Shown here: piece by piece, positions 5,665 through 12,280 of the stretch
Layout of the letters: each line of letters starts with the position of its first letter
Numbering within the stretch: position 1 is the first letter of the stretch
Source: Neisseria shayeganii 871
GTDB lineage: Bacteria; Pseudomonadota; Gammaproteobacteria; Burkholderiales; Neisseriaceae
NCBI RefSeq assembly: GCF_000226875.1
Contig: NZ_JH164926.1
Coordinates: forward strand, 1 to 12,929
DNA: 12,929 nucleotides
Direction: 5' to 3'
The notes under the pieces: generated by a model
What the model saw: the letters and a program-made list of their open reading frames with translations, nothing else
Told to the model about the DNA's origin: nothing
Database searches by the model: none
Translations under genes and position numbers: made by a program

Positions 5665-7553
5665 TTTTGACCTCTCTTGCGCGTTATTACCGCCGCTTGT
5701 CGTCGGAAACCGATGTGGCGGGCCATCCGAAGGTGCCGCCCTATGGTTTTAGTGAGGAAAAAATCGGCTGGGTGCTGGTGTTGGATGCAGATGGCCTGTT
5801 GGTGGATGTGGTGCCGCATCTCACCGACGACAAAAAGCCGCAGCCCCGCCTGATGAGTGTCCCGCGCCCTGAAAAGCGCACGTCAGGCGTGAAGCCCAAT
5901 TTTTTGTGGGACAAAACCGCCTATGCGCTGGGCGTGGAAGCCAATAAAGACAAAGCCACGGCCAAAGAGCAGCCGTTCAGGCCGTCTGAAAAAACCTTTG
6001 CCGCTTTCCGAGAACTGCATTTAGAAGCCCTGAAAGACACGCAAGACGAAGGTTTGCTGGCCTTGCGCCGTTTTTTGGAGCGTTGGCAGCCCGAACAATT
6101 TGCCCATCCGCCGTGCCTGCCTGACATGCTCGATGCCAATGTGGTGTTCAGGCTGGACGGCACGCGCGGCTATATCCATCAGCGCGAAGCGGCACAGGCA
6201 TTGTGGGCAGGCCGTCTGAAAAGCGATGATGCCGAACAGGGCTTGTGTTTGGTAAGCGGCGAACAAGCACCGATTGCGCGGCTGCATCCGGCGATTAAGG
6301 GACGAACCCTGACTTTAGCTGGGGGGCAAAGTTCTGGCTGTTCTATTGTTGCATTCAATCAAGATTCATTTAAATCGTATGGAAAAGAAAAGGGGGCAAA
6401 TGCACCAGTTTCCGAACAAGCTGCATTTGCTTATACGACAGCATTAAATTATTTGCTAAGAAATGATGACCATTGCCTGACCATCGGCGATGCCAGCACC
6501 GTTTTCTGGGCAGAAGCCGCCACGTCCGAGCAAGCTGAGGCAGCGGAAGGTTTTTTTGCCGCCGCGATGACACCGCCCAACGATGAGCAGGAAAACCAGA
6601 AAATCTTCGATATTTTGGCGCAAATGGCCAAAGGAAGACCGCTTCGGGAAATCGATCCGAATTTGGACGACCAAACTCGCTTTTACATTTTGGGTTTGGC
6701 ACCCAATGCTTCGCGCATTTCCATCCGTTTTTGGCTGGATACCACGTTTGGCAAGCTGGCGGAAAATATCAAAAAACATCGTGATGATTTGTCGATTAAC
6801 CCGCCTGCATGGGGTGCAAAACCGCCTTCCGTTTGGCGGATATTGCTGGAAACCACGCCCAAGCGCAAAGGAGCCGACGGCCGTCTGAAAAAGTCGGAAA
6901 GCAAAGACATTCCGCCGCAATTGGCAGGGGAATACATGCGTGCCATCTTAACGGGCAGGCATTATCCGCAAACCATGCTGTCGCGCATGATTGGCCGTAT
7001 CCGCTCGGACGGCTTTATTAGCGGCCTGCGGGTAGCGGTAATTAAATCGGTTTTAAAACGTAACAATTTATGCAAAGAGGAGTTTGATATGGGGCTTAAT
7101 GAAGAAACTCAAGACATTCCGTACCGCTTGGGGCGTTTGTTTGCCATTATCGAATTGGCGCAATCATCTGCTTTGGGGGAGTTGAATGCCGGTGTGAGAG
7201 ATAAATTTTACGGCGGTGCTTCCAGTTCGCCGCACAGCACTTTCCCCTTGCTTTTGGATAATTACCGTACCCACATCTCTGGCTTGAGAAAAGGTAAAAA
7301 AGCAAAATGGGTAACAGGAGATTCTAAAAAACTGGCCAATTGGCTGGAAAACAAAGTTGGGGAAATTGTCAGCGTTTTTGATGCTGAAACCCCGTTCCCC
7401 CGCCATTTATCGCTGGAAGAACAAGGCCGTTTTGTCATTGGTTATTACCAACAGCGGTTCAAAAAATACAGCAAGCAAGAAGGTGGAGATATTCCGGAAG
7501 ACATTGAGCAGGCCAATCATTTGAACACAGAATCTGATTCTGAAGACGAATAA
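5661..7553 (+). CDS. cas8c: Cas8c (Csd1), Cascade large subunit
   Basis: A 630-residue large subunit that recognises the PAM and opens the target duplex in type I-C Cascade. It starts at ATG 5661, overlapping the cas5c stop by four bases. The N-terminus (MILTSLARYYRRL) and the GRTLTLAGGQSSGCSIVAFNQDSFKSYG segment at about 214-241 are typical of Csd1, as are HYPQTMLSRMIGRIRSDG and PYRLGRLFAIIE in the C-terminal half. The C-terminal 154 residues also form Cas11c from an internal start. AG-type uptake sequences are embedded at 5979 and 6209, with a 10-mer core at 6880, mostly read as GRLK. A patch at about 6310-6470 is distinctly AT-richer than its surroundings, suggesting recombination with another allele. 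The frame is intact. Confidence 0.93.
   Translation: MILTSLARYYRRLSSETDVAGHPKVPPYGFSEEKIGWVLVLDADGLLVDVVPHLTDDKKPQPRLMSVPRPEKRTSGVKPNFLWDKTAYALGVEANKDKATAKEQPFRPSEKTFAAFRELHLEALKDTQDEGLLALRRFLERWQPEQFAHPPCLPDMLDANVVFRLDGTRGYIHQREAAQALWAGRLKSDDAEQGLCLVSGEQAPIARLHPAIKGRTLTLAGGQSSGCSIVAFNQDSFKSYGKEKGANAPVSEQAAFAYTTALNYLLRNDDHCLTIGDASTVFWAEAATSEQAEAAEGFFAAAMTPPNDEQENQKIFDILAQMAKGRPLREIDPNLDDQTRFYILGLAPNASRISIRFWLDTTFGKLAENIKKHRDDLSINPPAWGAKPPSVWRILLETTPKRKGADGRLKKSESKDIPPQLAGEYMRAILTGRHYPQTMLSRMIGRIRSDGFISGLRVAVIKSVLKRNNLCKEEFDMGLNEETQDIPYRLGRLFAIIELAQSSALGELNAGVRDKFYGGASSSPHSTFPLLLDNYRTHISGLRKGKKAKWVTGDSKKLANWLENKVGEIVSVFDAETPFPRHLSLEEQGRFVIGYYQQRFKKYSKQEGGDIPEDIEQANHLNTESDSEDE
5979..5990 (+). 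other. DNA uptake sequence, AGGCCGTCTGAA (AG-DUS)
   Basis: An exact 12-mer inside cas8c, coding for RPSE. Confidence 0.85.
6209..6220 (+). other. DNA uptake sequence, AGGCCGTCTGAA (AG-DUS)
   Basis: An exact 12-mer inside cas8c, read as GRLK. Confidence 0.85.
6880..6889 (+). other. DNA uptake sequence core, GCCGTCTGAA
   Basis: An exact 10-mer core inside cas8c, again read as GRLK. The two preceding bases are CG, so it fits neither the AT- nor the AG-dialect fully. Confidence 0.7.
7089..7553 (+). CDS. cas11c: Cas11c small subunit from an internal start within cas8c
   Basis: An in-frame ATG at 7089 (codon 477 of cas8c) is preceded by AAGAGGAG at 7075-7082 with a 6-nt gap, the best ribosome site in this part of the operon. 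It would give a 154-residue protein beginning MGLNEETQDIPYRLGRL and ending with an acidic tail (TESDSEDE). Type I-C Cascades, including a characterised neisserial one, contain a Cas11 small subunit made in this way, which lines the belly of the complex and stabilises the R-loop. The family precedent and the strong internal site agree. The product has not been shown here, and another start close by is possible. Confidence 0.75.
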   Translation: MGLNEETQDIPYRLGRLFAIIELAQSSALGELNAGVRDKFYGGASSSPHSTFPLLLDNYRTHISGLRKGKKAKWVTGDSKKLANWLENKVGEIVSVFDAETPFPRHLSLEEQGRFVIGYYQQRFKKYSKQEGGDIPEDIEQANHLNTESDSEDE

Positions 7554-7571
7554 ATCCAAGGAGATAAAGTA

Positions 7572-8524
7572 ATGAGTATCCAAAACCGCTATGAATTCGT
7601 GTTTTTCTTCGACGTAAGCAACGGCAACCCCAACGGCGACCCCGATGCAGGCAATCTGCCGCGCCTCGATCCCGAATCCAGCAAAGGCTTGGTTACCGAT
7701 GTGTGCCTGAAACGCAAAATCCGAAATTTTGTAGAAATGACTGCCGCAGGAAAAGGTGGTTATGAGATTTTTGTGAAAGAAAAAAGTGTGCTTAATCTTC
7801 AAATTGAACGGGCTTATGTTGAAAGCGAAGAGCTAAAGCAGCTATTTGAAGAGTGGCAACAATATGAAAAAAACAAGAAGAAAAACAAACGCCCTGAAAT
7901 GCCATATGAGGATGTGGCACAAAGATGGATGTGTGAAAATTTCTTTGATGTAAGAACATTTGGTGCCGTTTTAAGTACAGGGAAATCTGATAAAGACAAA
8001 GGCGATGGAGAAGAAAAAGTAAATTGAAGAAAACAGCAGGGCAAGTGCGTGGTCCTGTACAACTGGCGTTCGCCCAATCCATCGACCCTATTGTGCCTTT
8101 GGAGGTTGCTATTACGAGAGTGGCTGTGGCATCGGAAAAAGAAAAAAACGAAGGCAAAGACACAATGATGGGGCGCAAATACATCGTCCCCTACGCACTC
8201 TACCGCGTGCACGGCTTCGTTTCCGCCAACCTTGCCGCCAAAACCGGTTTCTCCGATGAAGACCTGCAACAACTGTGGAACGCCTTAAAGCTTATGTTCG
8301 AGCACGACCGCTCCGCCGCCCGCGGTGAAATGGCTGCCCGCAAACTCATCGTCTTCAAACACGACAGCGCACTCGGCAACGAACCCGCACATAAACTTTT
8401 TGAAGCCGTCAAAGTCGAGCGCATCCACGGCGAAAGCGGCACGCCCGCAGCCGCATTCAGCGATTACCGTATCAGCGTGAATTCAGACGGCCTAAACGGC
8501 GTGAGTGTGGAAGAAATGCTGTAG
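7572..8524 (+). pseudogene. cas7c: Cas7c (Csd2) Cascade backbone, split by a one-base frameshift
   Basis: Cas7c forms the helical backbone of Cascade and grips the crRNA guide. The first part (7572-8027) begins MSIQNRYEFVFFFDVSNGNPNGDPDAGNLPR, the RAMP-fold Csd2 start, and runs through FDVRTFGAVLSTG to a TGA at 8025-8027. The second part continues in another frame from about 8021 with KKTAGQVRGPVQLAFAQSIDPIVPLEVAITR to 8524, so together they span a normal Csd2 (about 317 residues with the linker). Returning to frame needs a -1 shift; restoring one A in the AAAAA run at 8014-8018 would read EEKSKLKKTAGQ. The second open frame could start at TTG 8024, overlapping the stop as TTGA, but that would give two half-proteins. 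The joint lies in an unusual charged insertion (SDKDKGDGEEK). Sequencing error, real mutation or slippage cannot be separated from this sequence. Confidence 0.85.
8482..8493 (-). other. DNA uptake sequence, AGGCCGTCTGAA (AG-DUS), minus strand
   Basis: TTCAGACGGCCT on the + strand near the end of cas7c is the exact complement of the AG-DUS. Confidence 0.85.
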
Positions 8525-8540
8525 TAAAAATTCTCACAAT

Positions 8541-8614
8541 AAGCGCTTGTTAGTGATAAAAACGCATCATAACAAGCGCTTTATATAGAGATTTTTTATC
8601 AATTCAAGCGCTTG
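8541..8614. repeat. Three spaced AAGCGCTT palindromes between cas7c and cas4
   Basis: AAGCGCTT occurs at 8541-8548, 8574-8581 and 8606-8613, spaced 33 and 32 bp. The first two are the arms of a 12-bp inverted repeat (AAGCGCTTGTTA at 8541-8552 and its complement at 8570-8581), extended by four more pairs across a bulge, with TATATAGAGATTTTTTATC after it. It could work as a terminator or RNA-stability hairpin dividing the interference from the adaptation genes. The third copy and the near-regular spacing would also fit an operator for a dimeric regulator. This is the only sizeable gap (109 bp) among cas5c to cas4. Confidence 0.65.
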
Positions 8615-8633
8615 TGTATGAGAAAAAAATACC

Positions 8634-9242
8634 ATGTCAAGCATCCCGCTCTCCGCCCTGCAACACTACGCCTTTTGTCCGCGCCAGTGTGCTTTGATTC
8701 ATAACGAGCAAGCATGGGCGGAGAATTATTTGACCGCACAAGGCCGTGCTTTGCATGAGCGGGTGGACGGCGGCGAGCCGGAAACGCGCAAGGGCGTGCG
8801 TTTCGAGCGCAGCGTGCATGTGTCGGCAGAAAACTTGGGCGTACACGGCGTATTGGATATGGTCGAGCGCGATATGCAGACAGGCCGTCTGAAGCCCGTC
8901 GAATACAAACGCGGCAAACCCAAGCCCGAACCGTTCGACGAAATCCAGCTCTGCGCCCAAGCCCTGTGCCTGGAGGAAATGACCGGCCAAGCGATAGCAG
9001 AGGGCGCATTGTGGTATATGCAAACCCGCCACCGCATGCCGGTGGTGTTTTCAGGCAGCCTGCGGGCGCAAGCCTTGCAAGTGATTGGTGAAGTGCGTGA
9101 ACTTCTAGAAAGCGGCATTACCCCGCTGCCCGAATACGGCAAACGCTGTAAAGCCTGTTCGTTGATTGAGGTTTGTCAGCCGAAGTTGGTGGAGAAGGAT
9201 AGGTCGGTGGGGTATGTGGCGGGGTTGTTTGGGGATGAATAG
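8634..9242 (+). CDS. cas4: Cas4 iron-sulphur nuclease for spacer acquisition
   Basis: A 202-residue RecB-family nuclease that trims prespacers and selects the PAM for Cas1-Cas2 in type I-C. The iron-sulphur cluster cysteines are visible: C15 in YAFCPRQC, and C172, C175 and C181 in KRCKACSLIEVC. Nuclease residues are H41, D75 (GVLDMVE), and E90-K92 in VEYKRGK, with Q105 in the following helix. The ATG at 8634 has no strong ribosome site. Cas4 normally abuts cas1, but here an HNH gene has come between them, starting 9 bp after the cas4 stop. Uptake sequences lie at 8882 (AG type) and 9050 (variant). The protein looks intact, although its partner cas1 is interrupted. Confidence 0.94.
   Translation: MSSIPLSALQHYAFCPRQCALIHNEQAWAENYLTAQGRALHERVDGGEPETRKGVRFERSVHVSAENLGVHGVLDMVERDMQTGRLKPVEYKRGKPKPEPFDEIQLCAQALCLEEMTGQAIAEGALWYMQTRHRMPVVFSGSLRAQALQVIGEVRELLESGITPLPEYGKRCKACSLIEVCQPKLVEKDRSVGYVAGLFGDE
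8882..8893 (+). other. DNA uptake sequence, AGGCCGTCTGAA (AG-DUS)
   Basis: An exact 12-mer inside cas4, read as GRLK. Confidence 0.85.
9050..9061 (-). other. DNA uptake sequence, AGGCTGCCTGAA variant, minus strand
   Basis: TTCAGGCAGCCT inside cas4 is the complement of the same variant seen in cas3 at 1217. The context TTTTCAGG-AGCCTGCGGG recurs at 11772-11790 with one base changed. Confidence 0.6.
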
Positions 9243-9251
9243 GATTTTGAT

Positions 9252-10412
9252 ATGAAAATTTGTATATACTGCCGAGAAGAAAAAGAAGATGATGAGTTTA
9301 GTTTAGAGCATGTAATTCCTCAATTTCTTGGAGGAAATTTTATTTCAGATAGATTTAAAACTCGTCAGGTGTGTAAAAAATGTAATAATAATTTAGGTCT
9401 TTTTGTGGATGCTGCCTTCGAAAAAGATTGGCTGGTTTTCAATTATTTAAATAGTGAGTCTCATGCTTTTTTCAACCCTGATAATTGCACACCTCTTCCA
9501 TTGAAATGTATGGGTATAGGGGATTTAAAGCCACCACATATAAAAGAGAATGAAGTTTGTGAATATTGGTTGGGTCCATTAGGGGAGCAGATTTTTTGGA
9601 TTAGACCTGATGATGAACGATTATATTGGTATTCAGGTGGAAATCCTCGTACAGTCAAAAAGCAAAAAACTAGAGCATATTTTATTTTTGCCGAACGGTC
9701 TTTGAAAAATTTTCATCTTGCTTTGCTCTCATTTAGAGATGCATTTGAAGGTAAGCCAGTCAAAAAAATAATGTGTACTCATCTTGATAAGGAAGATGAA
9801 ATCTTACCTAAAATAGGATTTTCTAGTCCTGACGAGATTGATAAGGAAAGAATAGAATTCTTTTTGGAAAATGTAAGAGGTGGAAAAGAGCAACATTGTA
9901 AAATAAATAAGAATATATTTGCTGAAAACAGATTTATTAACAAACTGGCAATAGGTATCTTGCATTGTTTATTTGATGAAACAATATTTTCCAATGAATA
10001 TATGGAAGAACTTTATAAGGGGCTATGGTATAGATTTGGAGATGAAGCTCCTAAAATATGCGGTTCAGGCGCATTTGGTGAAGGGAAAAAATTTAAAAAA
10101 CTATTAGGTGTTCCATATGGTGTAACTATATCTATTTTAAATATAGATAATTTGTTATTTGTAAATATAAATATAGGAATGGAGTTGAACTATTGCATTC
10201 AATGTGGGGAGATTAAAAGGTTAGATGAGAAAGATAAAAAATTATTGGAGCAAGGTGGTGTATGTATTGTGATTTATAAATCCTTGAACCGTTTTATTGA
10301 GCTTGGATTTTATGATTTTCTTGCGCATAAAAGTGGAGATTGTATCAATAATGATTTAGTAGAAATTGAAGGTATGATTCGTAATAATGAGGATTATTTT
10401 AAAAATTTATAG
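9252..10412 (+). CDS. HNH-endonuclease-like protein, uncharacterised, within the cas operon
   Basis: A 386-residue protein with an N-terminal HNH module: C4-x2-C7 zinc knuckle, EHVIPQFLGG with H20 at 19-28, and VCKKCNNNLG with C41, C44 and N45-N46. This is the HNH_5-like pattern of zinc-supported beta-beta-alpha nucleases. The remaining ~330 residues are not recognised; a CIQC pair occurs late in the protein. The ATG at 9252 has AGGA at 9241-9244 seven bases upstream and lies 9 bp from the cas4 stop, so it reads with the cas operon. Strong AT-richness marks it as recent cargo, similar to SIR2-herA. It does not resemble the HNH-bearing Cas5 or Cas8 fusions known to me. It may be an extra defence nuclease or a selfish endonuclease gene; no function is assigned. 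Confidence 0.75.
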   Translation: MKICIYCREEKEDDEFSLEHVIPQFLGGNFISDRFKTRQVCKKCNNNLGLFVDAAFEKDWLVFNYLNSESHAFFNPDNCTPLPLKCMGIGDLKPPHIKENEVCEYWLGPLGEQIFWIRPDDERLYWYSGGNPRTVKKQKTRAYFIFAERSLKNFHLALLSFRDAFEGKPVKKIMCTHLDKEDEILPKIGFSSPDEIDKERIEFFLENVRGGKEQHCKINKNIFAENRFINKLAIGILHCLFDETIFSNEYMEELYKGLWYRFGDEAPKICGSGAFGEGKKFKKLLGVPYGVTISILNIDNLLFVNINIGMELNYCIQCGEIKRLDEKDKKLLEQGGVCIVIYKSLNRFIELGFYDFLAHKSGDCINNDLVEIEGMIRNNEDYFKNL

Positions 10413-10596
10413 CAGATTAAGTTGGTCATTGATGAATATAACTAAAACTACGAACACGGTCATCTGAAATGAAAAAACTCTAGTGAGTTAAATTATGTTG
10501 TGTTCTGCATAACTTAAATTGTTAAGTAAATTCTCAAACGGCCTAAACAACAAGCCGTTCCAAAAAAGTGCGGTCAAAACCAAGGGGATTCAAATC
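10413..10596. other. Gap between the HNH gene and cas1 (184 bp)
   Basis: No open frame was found that I would support. It holds small AT-rich inverted repeats (AACTC/GAGTT around TAGT at 10476-10489), a near-DUS (TCAAACGGCCT, one mismatch) at about 10534, the ACGGC/GCCGT pair just after it, and a Haemophilus-type uptake signal at 10566. No promoter of good quality was recognised. Confidence 0.5.
10566..10574 (+). other. Pasteurellaceae-type uptake signal core AAGTGCGGT
   Basis: AAGTGCGGT, flanked as AAAAAAGTGCGGTCAAAA, is the typical context of Haemophilus influenzae uptake signals, including the A-rich flank. It lies 22 bp before cas1 in a locus otherwise marked by neisserial DUS. A 9-mer can occur by chance in a window of this size, but the flank raises the likelihood that it is genuine. 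Confidence 0.5.
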
Positions 10597-11770
10597 ATGC
10601 GCAAACTGCAAAACACGCTCTATATTACCACCCAAGGCAGTTATCTTCACAAAGAACGGGAAACGCTGGTGGTGGAGCAGGAGCGCAAGAAGGTGGCGCA
10701 GTTGCCAGTGCATGCGATCGGGCATATTTTTTGTTTCGGCAATGTATCAGGGCGAGCCGACCATTCATGATGGCATCTTTTCCGCGCTAAACACGCATCT
10801 ACTGCGTTAAAAATGCTCGCAAGGTGTGCAACCTTGCTGCGCTTTTTGCCTTGTATCTGCATGTTTATCGCGAAAAATCCGAGCTGTCCTGAATGATCGG
10901 CTCGCCCTTGTGTCGCCTTTTTTGATGGGGTTTTGCGGCGAAAATAATGTGAATCTGGCATTTTTTACCGAAAACGGGCGGTTTTTGGGGCGCTTGCAGG
11001 GGCGGCAGAGTGGTAATGTGTTGTTGCGGCGGGCGCAGTATCGGCTGTCGGAGCAGAATCCTGTGTCGATTGCGCGGCATATTATTGCGGCGAAGATTCA
11101 GTCGGCCAAGCGGGTGTTGCAGCGGCGTTTGCGCAATCATGGCGAGCATGCGGAGGTGCTGGCGGCGGTCACGGCGTTGAATTTTAGTTTGCAGCAGTTG
11201 AAGCGGGCGGAGTGTTTGGACAAGATTCGCGGGATTGAGGGCGATGCGGCGGCGCGTTATTTTGGGGTGTTCCGGCATTTGCTTGCGGAGAAAAGCGGTT
11301 TTGATTTCGACGGTCGCAACCGTCGCCCGCCGCGTGATGGGGTGAATGCGCTGTTGTCTTTTCTGTATGCGGTGCTGGGCAAGGACATCAGCGGGGCGTT
11401 GCAGGGCGTGGGCTTGGATCCGCAGGTGGGCTTTCTGCATGCCGACCGGCCGGGGCGCGACAGTTTGGCGCAGGATATTTTGGAGGAATTCCGCGCGTGG
11501 TGGGTGGACAGGATGGTGCTTTCCCTGATTAACCGCGGGCAAATCAAGCCACAGGATTTTGTGCATGAGGCCAGCGGTGCGGTGAATATCAAGCCGGAGG
11601 CACGTAAGCTGGTTTTTCAAGCCTTGCAGGTGAAAAAGCAGGAAAAGATCAGGCATCCGTTTTTGCAGGAGGAAGTGGAGATCGGCCTGCTGCCGTATAT
11701 TCAGGCGATGCTGCTGGCGCGGCATCTGCGCGGGGATTTGGCGGAGTATCCGCCGTTTTTGATGCGTTGA
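10597..11770 (+). pseudogene. cas1: Cas1 integrase, interrupted by a 160-bp inserted element
   Basis: Cas1 is the metal-dependent integrase that, with Cas2 and Cas4, adds spacers. The N-terminal part starts at ATG 10597 (AAGGGG 9 nt upstream) with MRKLQNTLYITTQGSYLHKERETLVVE and runs to IFCFGNVS at about 10748. It then enters foreign sequence and meets stops. The rest resumes at about 10906 with LVSPFLMGFCGENNVNLAFF and continues intact to TGA after FLMR (11770). It retains the catalytic-type residues: E in RGIEGDAAARYF, and H and D in VGFLHADRPGRDSLAQDILEEFR. The two parts differ by one frame, which fits a 160-bp insertion. An artificial open frame beginning at 10826 inside the insert covers the C-terminal part but lacks the N-terminal domain, so a working Cas1 is unlikely. 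Confidence 0.9.
10749..10908. mobile_element. 160-bp MITE-like element inserted in cas1
   Basis: The element is bounded by 21-bp terminal inverted repeats, AGGGCGAGCCGACCATTCA plus two bases at 10749-10769 and its complement at 10888-10908, matching at 19 of 21 positions. Inside is a second palindrome (GCAAGGT and ACCTTGC around GTGCA, near 10820-10840). It has no coding capacity. TGTATC before and TGTGTC after are a possible imperfect 6-bp target duplication. The ends do not match the Correia element, the well-known Neisseria MITE. It would need a transposase supplied from elsewhere. Confidence 0.8.
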
Positions 11771-11773
11771 GTT

Positions 11774-11785
11774 TTCAGGTAGCCT
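11774..11785 (-). other. DNA uptake sequence, AGGCTACCTGAA variant, minus strand
   Basis: TTCAGGTAGCCT in the short cas1-cas2 gap is the exact complement of the dialect I associate with Eikenella. It is the only copy of this type in the window and its non-coding position is typical of real uptake signals. Confidence 0.6.
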
Positions 11786-11795
11786 GCGGGAGCGA

Positions 11796-12092
11796 ATGAT
11801 GCTGATGTTGATTACGTACGACATTTCGCTGGAAGACGCGGCGGGACAGGCGAGGCTGCGGCGCATTGCCAAACATTGCTTGGATTACGGCGTGCGCGTT
11901 CAATATTCGGTATTCGAGTGCGACGTAACGCCGGATCAGTGGGTAAAACTTAAAAACAAGCTACTCGACACTTATCAGCCCGAAACCGACAGCCTGCGCT
12001 TTTACCATCTGGGCAGCAAATGGCGGGGCAAGGTGGAGCATCATGGCGCGAAGGCGGCGGTGGATGTGTTTGGTGATACGTTGATTGTGTGA
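11796..12092 (+). CDS. cas2: Cas2, structural partner of Cas1
   Basis: A small ferredoxin-fold protein of 97-98 residues that dimerises between two Cas1 dimers in the integrase. The N-terminus MLITYDIS carries the conserved aspartate at the end of the first strand, and the body (RLRRIAKHCLDYGVRVQYSVFECDVTPDQW) is typical of type I-C Cas2. Two ATGs stand in tandem at 11796 and 11799. GGGAG at 11788-11792 favours the second, with a 6-nt gap. It lies 25 bp downstream of cas1 and appears intact, but it has no complete Cas1 to work with in this copy. Confidence 0.94.
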   Translation: MMLMLITYDISLEDAAGQARLRRIAKHCLDYGVRVQYSVFECDVTPDQWVKLKNKLLDTYQPETDSLRFYHLGSKWRGKVEHHGAKAAVDVFGDTLIV

Positions 12093-12280
12093 GCGCTGAC
12101 CTGTGGTTCTCATGAAATTGTGGGGAGGTTGGCGATTTTGTGATGTTCTTTAACAACAAAGAATTAAAGGGTGCGAGTGTGATTGAAAGGGCTGTGCTAC
12201 ACTCGCGTTGCGCTTTTTGTGAAGCCGTTAGCGAATCGGGGTGTTCCAAACCTTGAAGGAAGCGGGGTACACAGAAAGCC
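12093..12280 (+). promoter_or_regulatory. CRISPR leader
   Basis: The 188-bp gap between cas2 and the first repeat. It contains a perfect 8-bp inverted repeat, GCGAGTGT at 12173-12180 and ACACTCGC at 12199-12206, and TGCTACACT at 12195-12203, which resembles an extended -10 without a clear -35. A second small inverted repeat, TTCTTT/AAAGAA, is at 12146-12163. The repeats next to it are uniform, while the distal ones vary, so this is the leader end. Confidence 0.65.

Noticed and set aside
7352..7360. Second match to the mini-CRISPR guide (CAAAGTTGG) inside cas8c
   Set aside because: Only 9 bases match and the flank is AAA, not a TTC PAM; it is within a coding region and consistent with chance.
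8010..8030. Programmed -1 ribosomal frameshift joining the two halves of cas7c
   Set aside because: The bases in frame (GAA GAA AAA GTA) do not form a standard X XXY YYZ slippery heptamer, and no clear stimulatory structure was seen; a simple mutation or sequencing error is more likely.
10749..10908. Correia (nemis) element in cas1
   Set aside because: The termini read AGGGCGAGCCGA, not the TATAGTGGATTAA-type ends of Correia elements.
10865..11872. 335-residue open frame on the minus strand opposite cas1
   Set aside because: It is antisense to clear Cas1 protein motifs and has arginine- and glutamine-rich, low-quality composition; a shadow frame.
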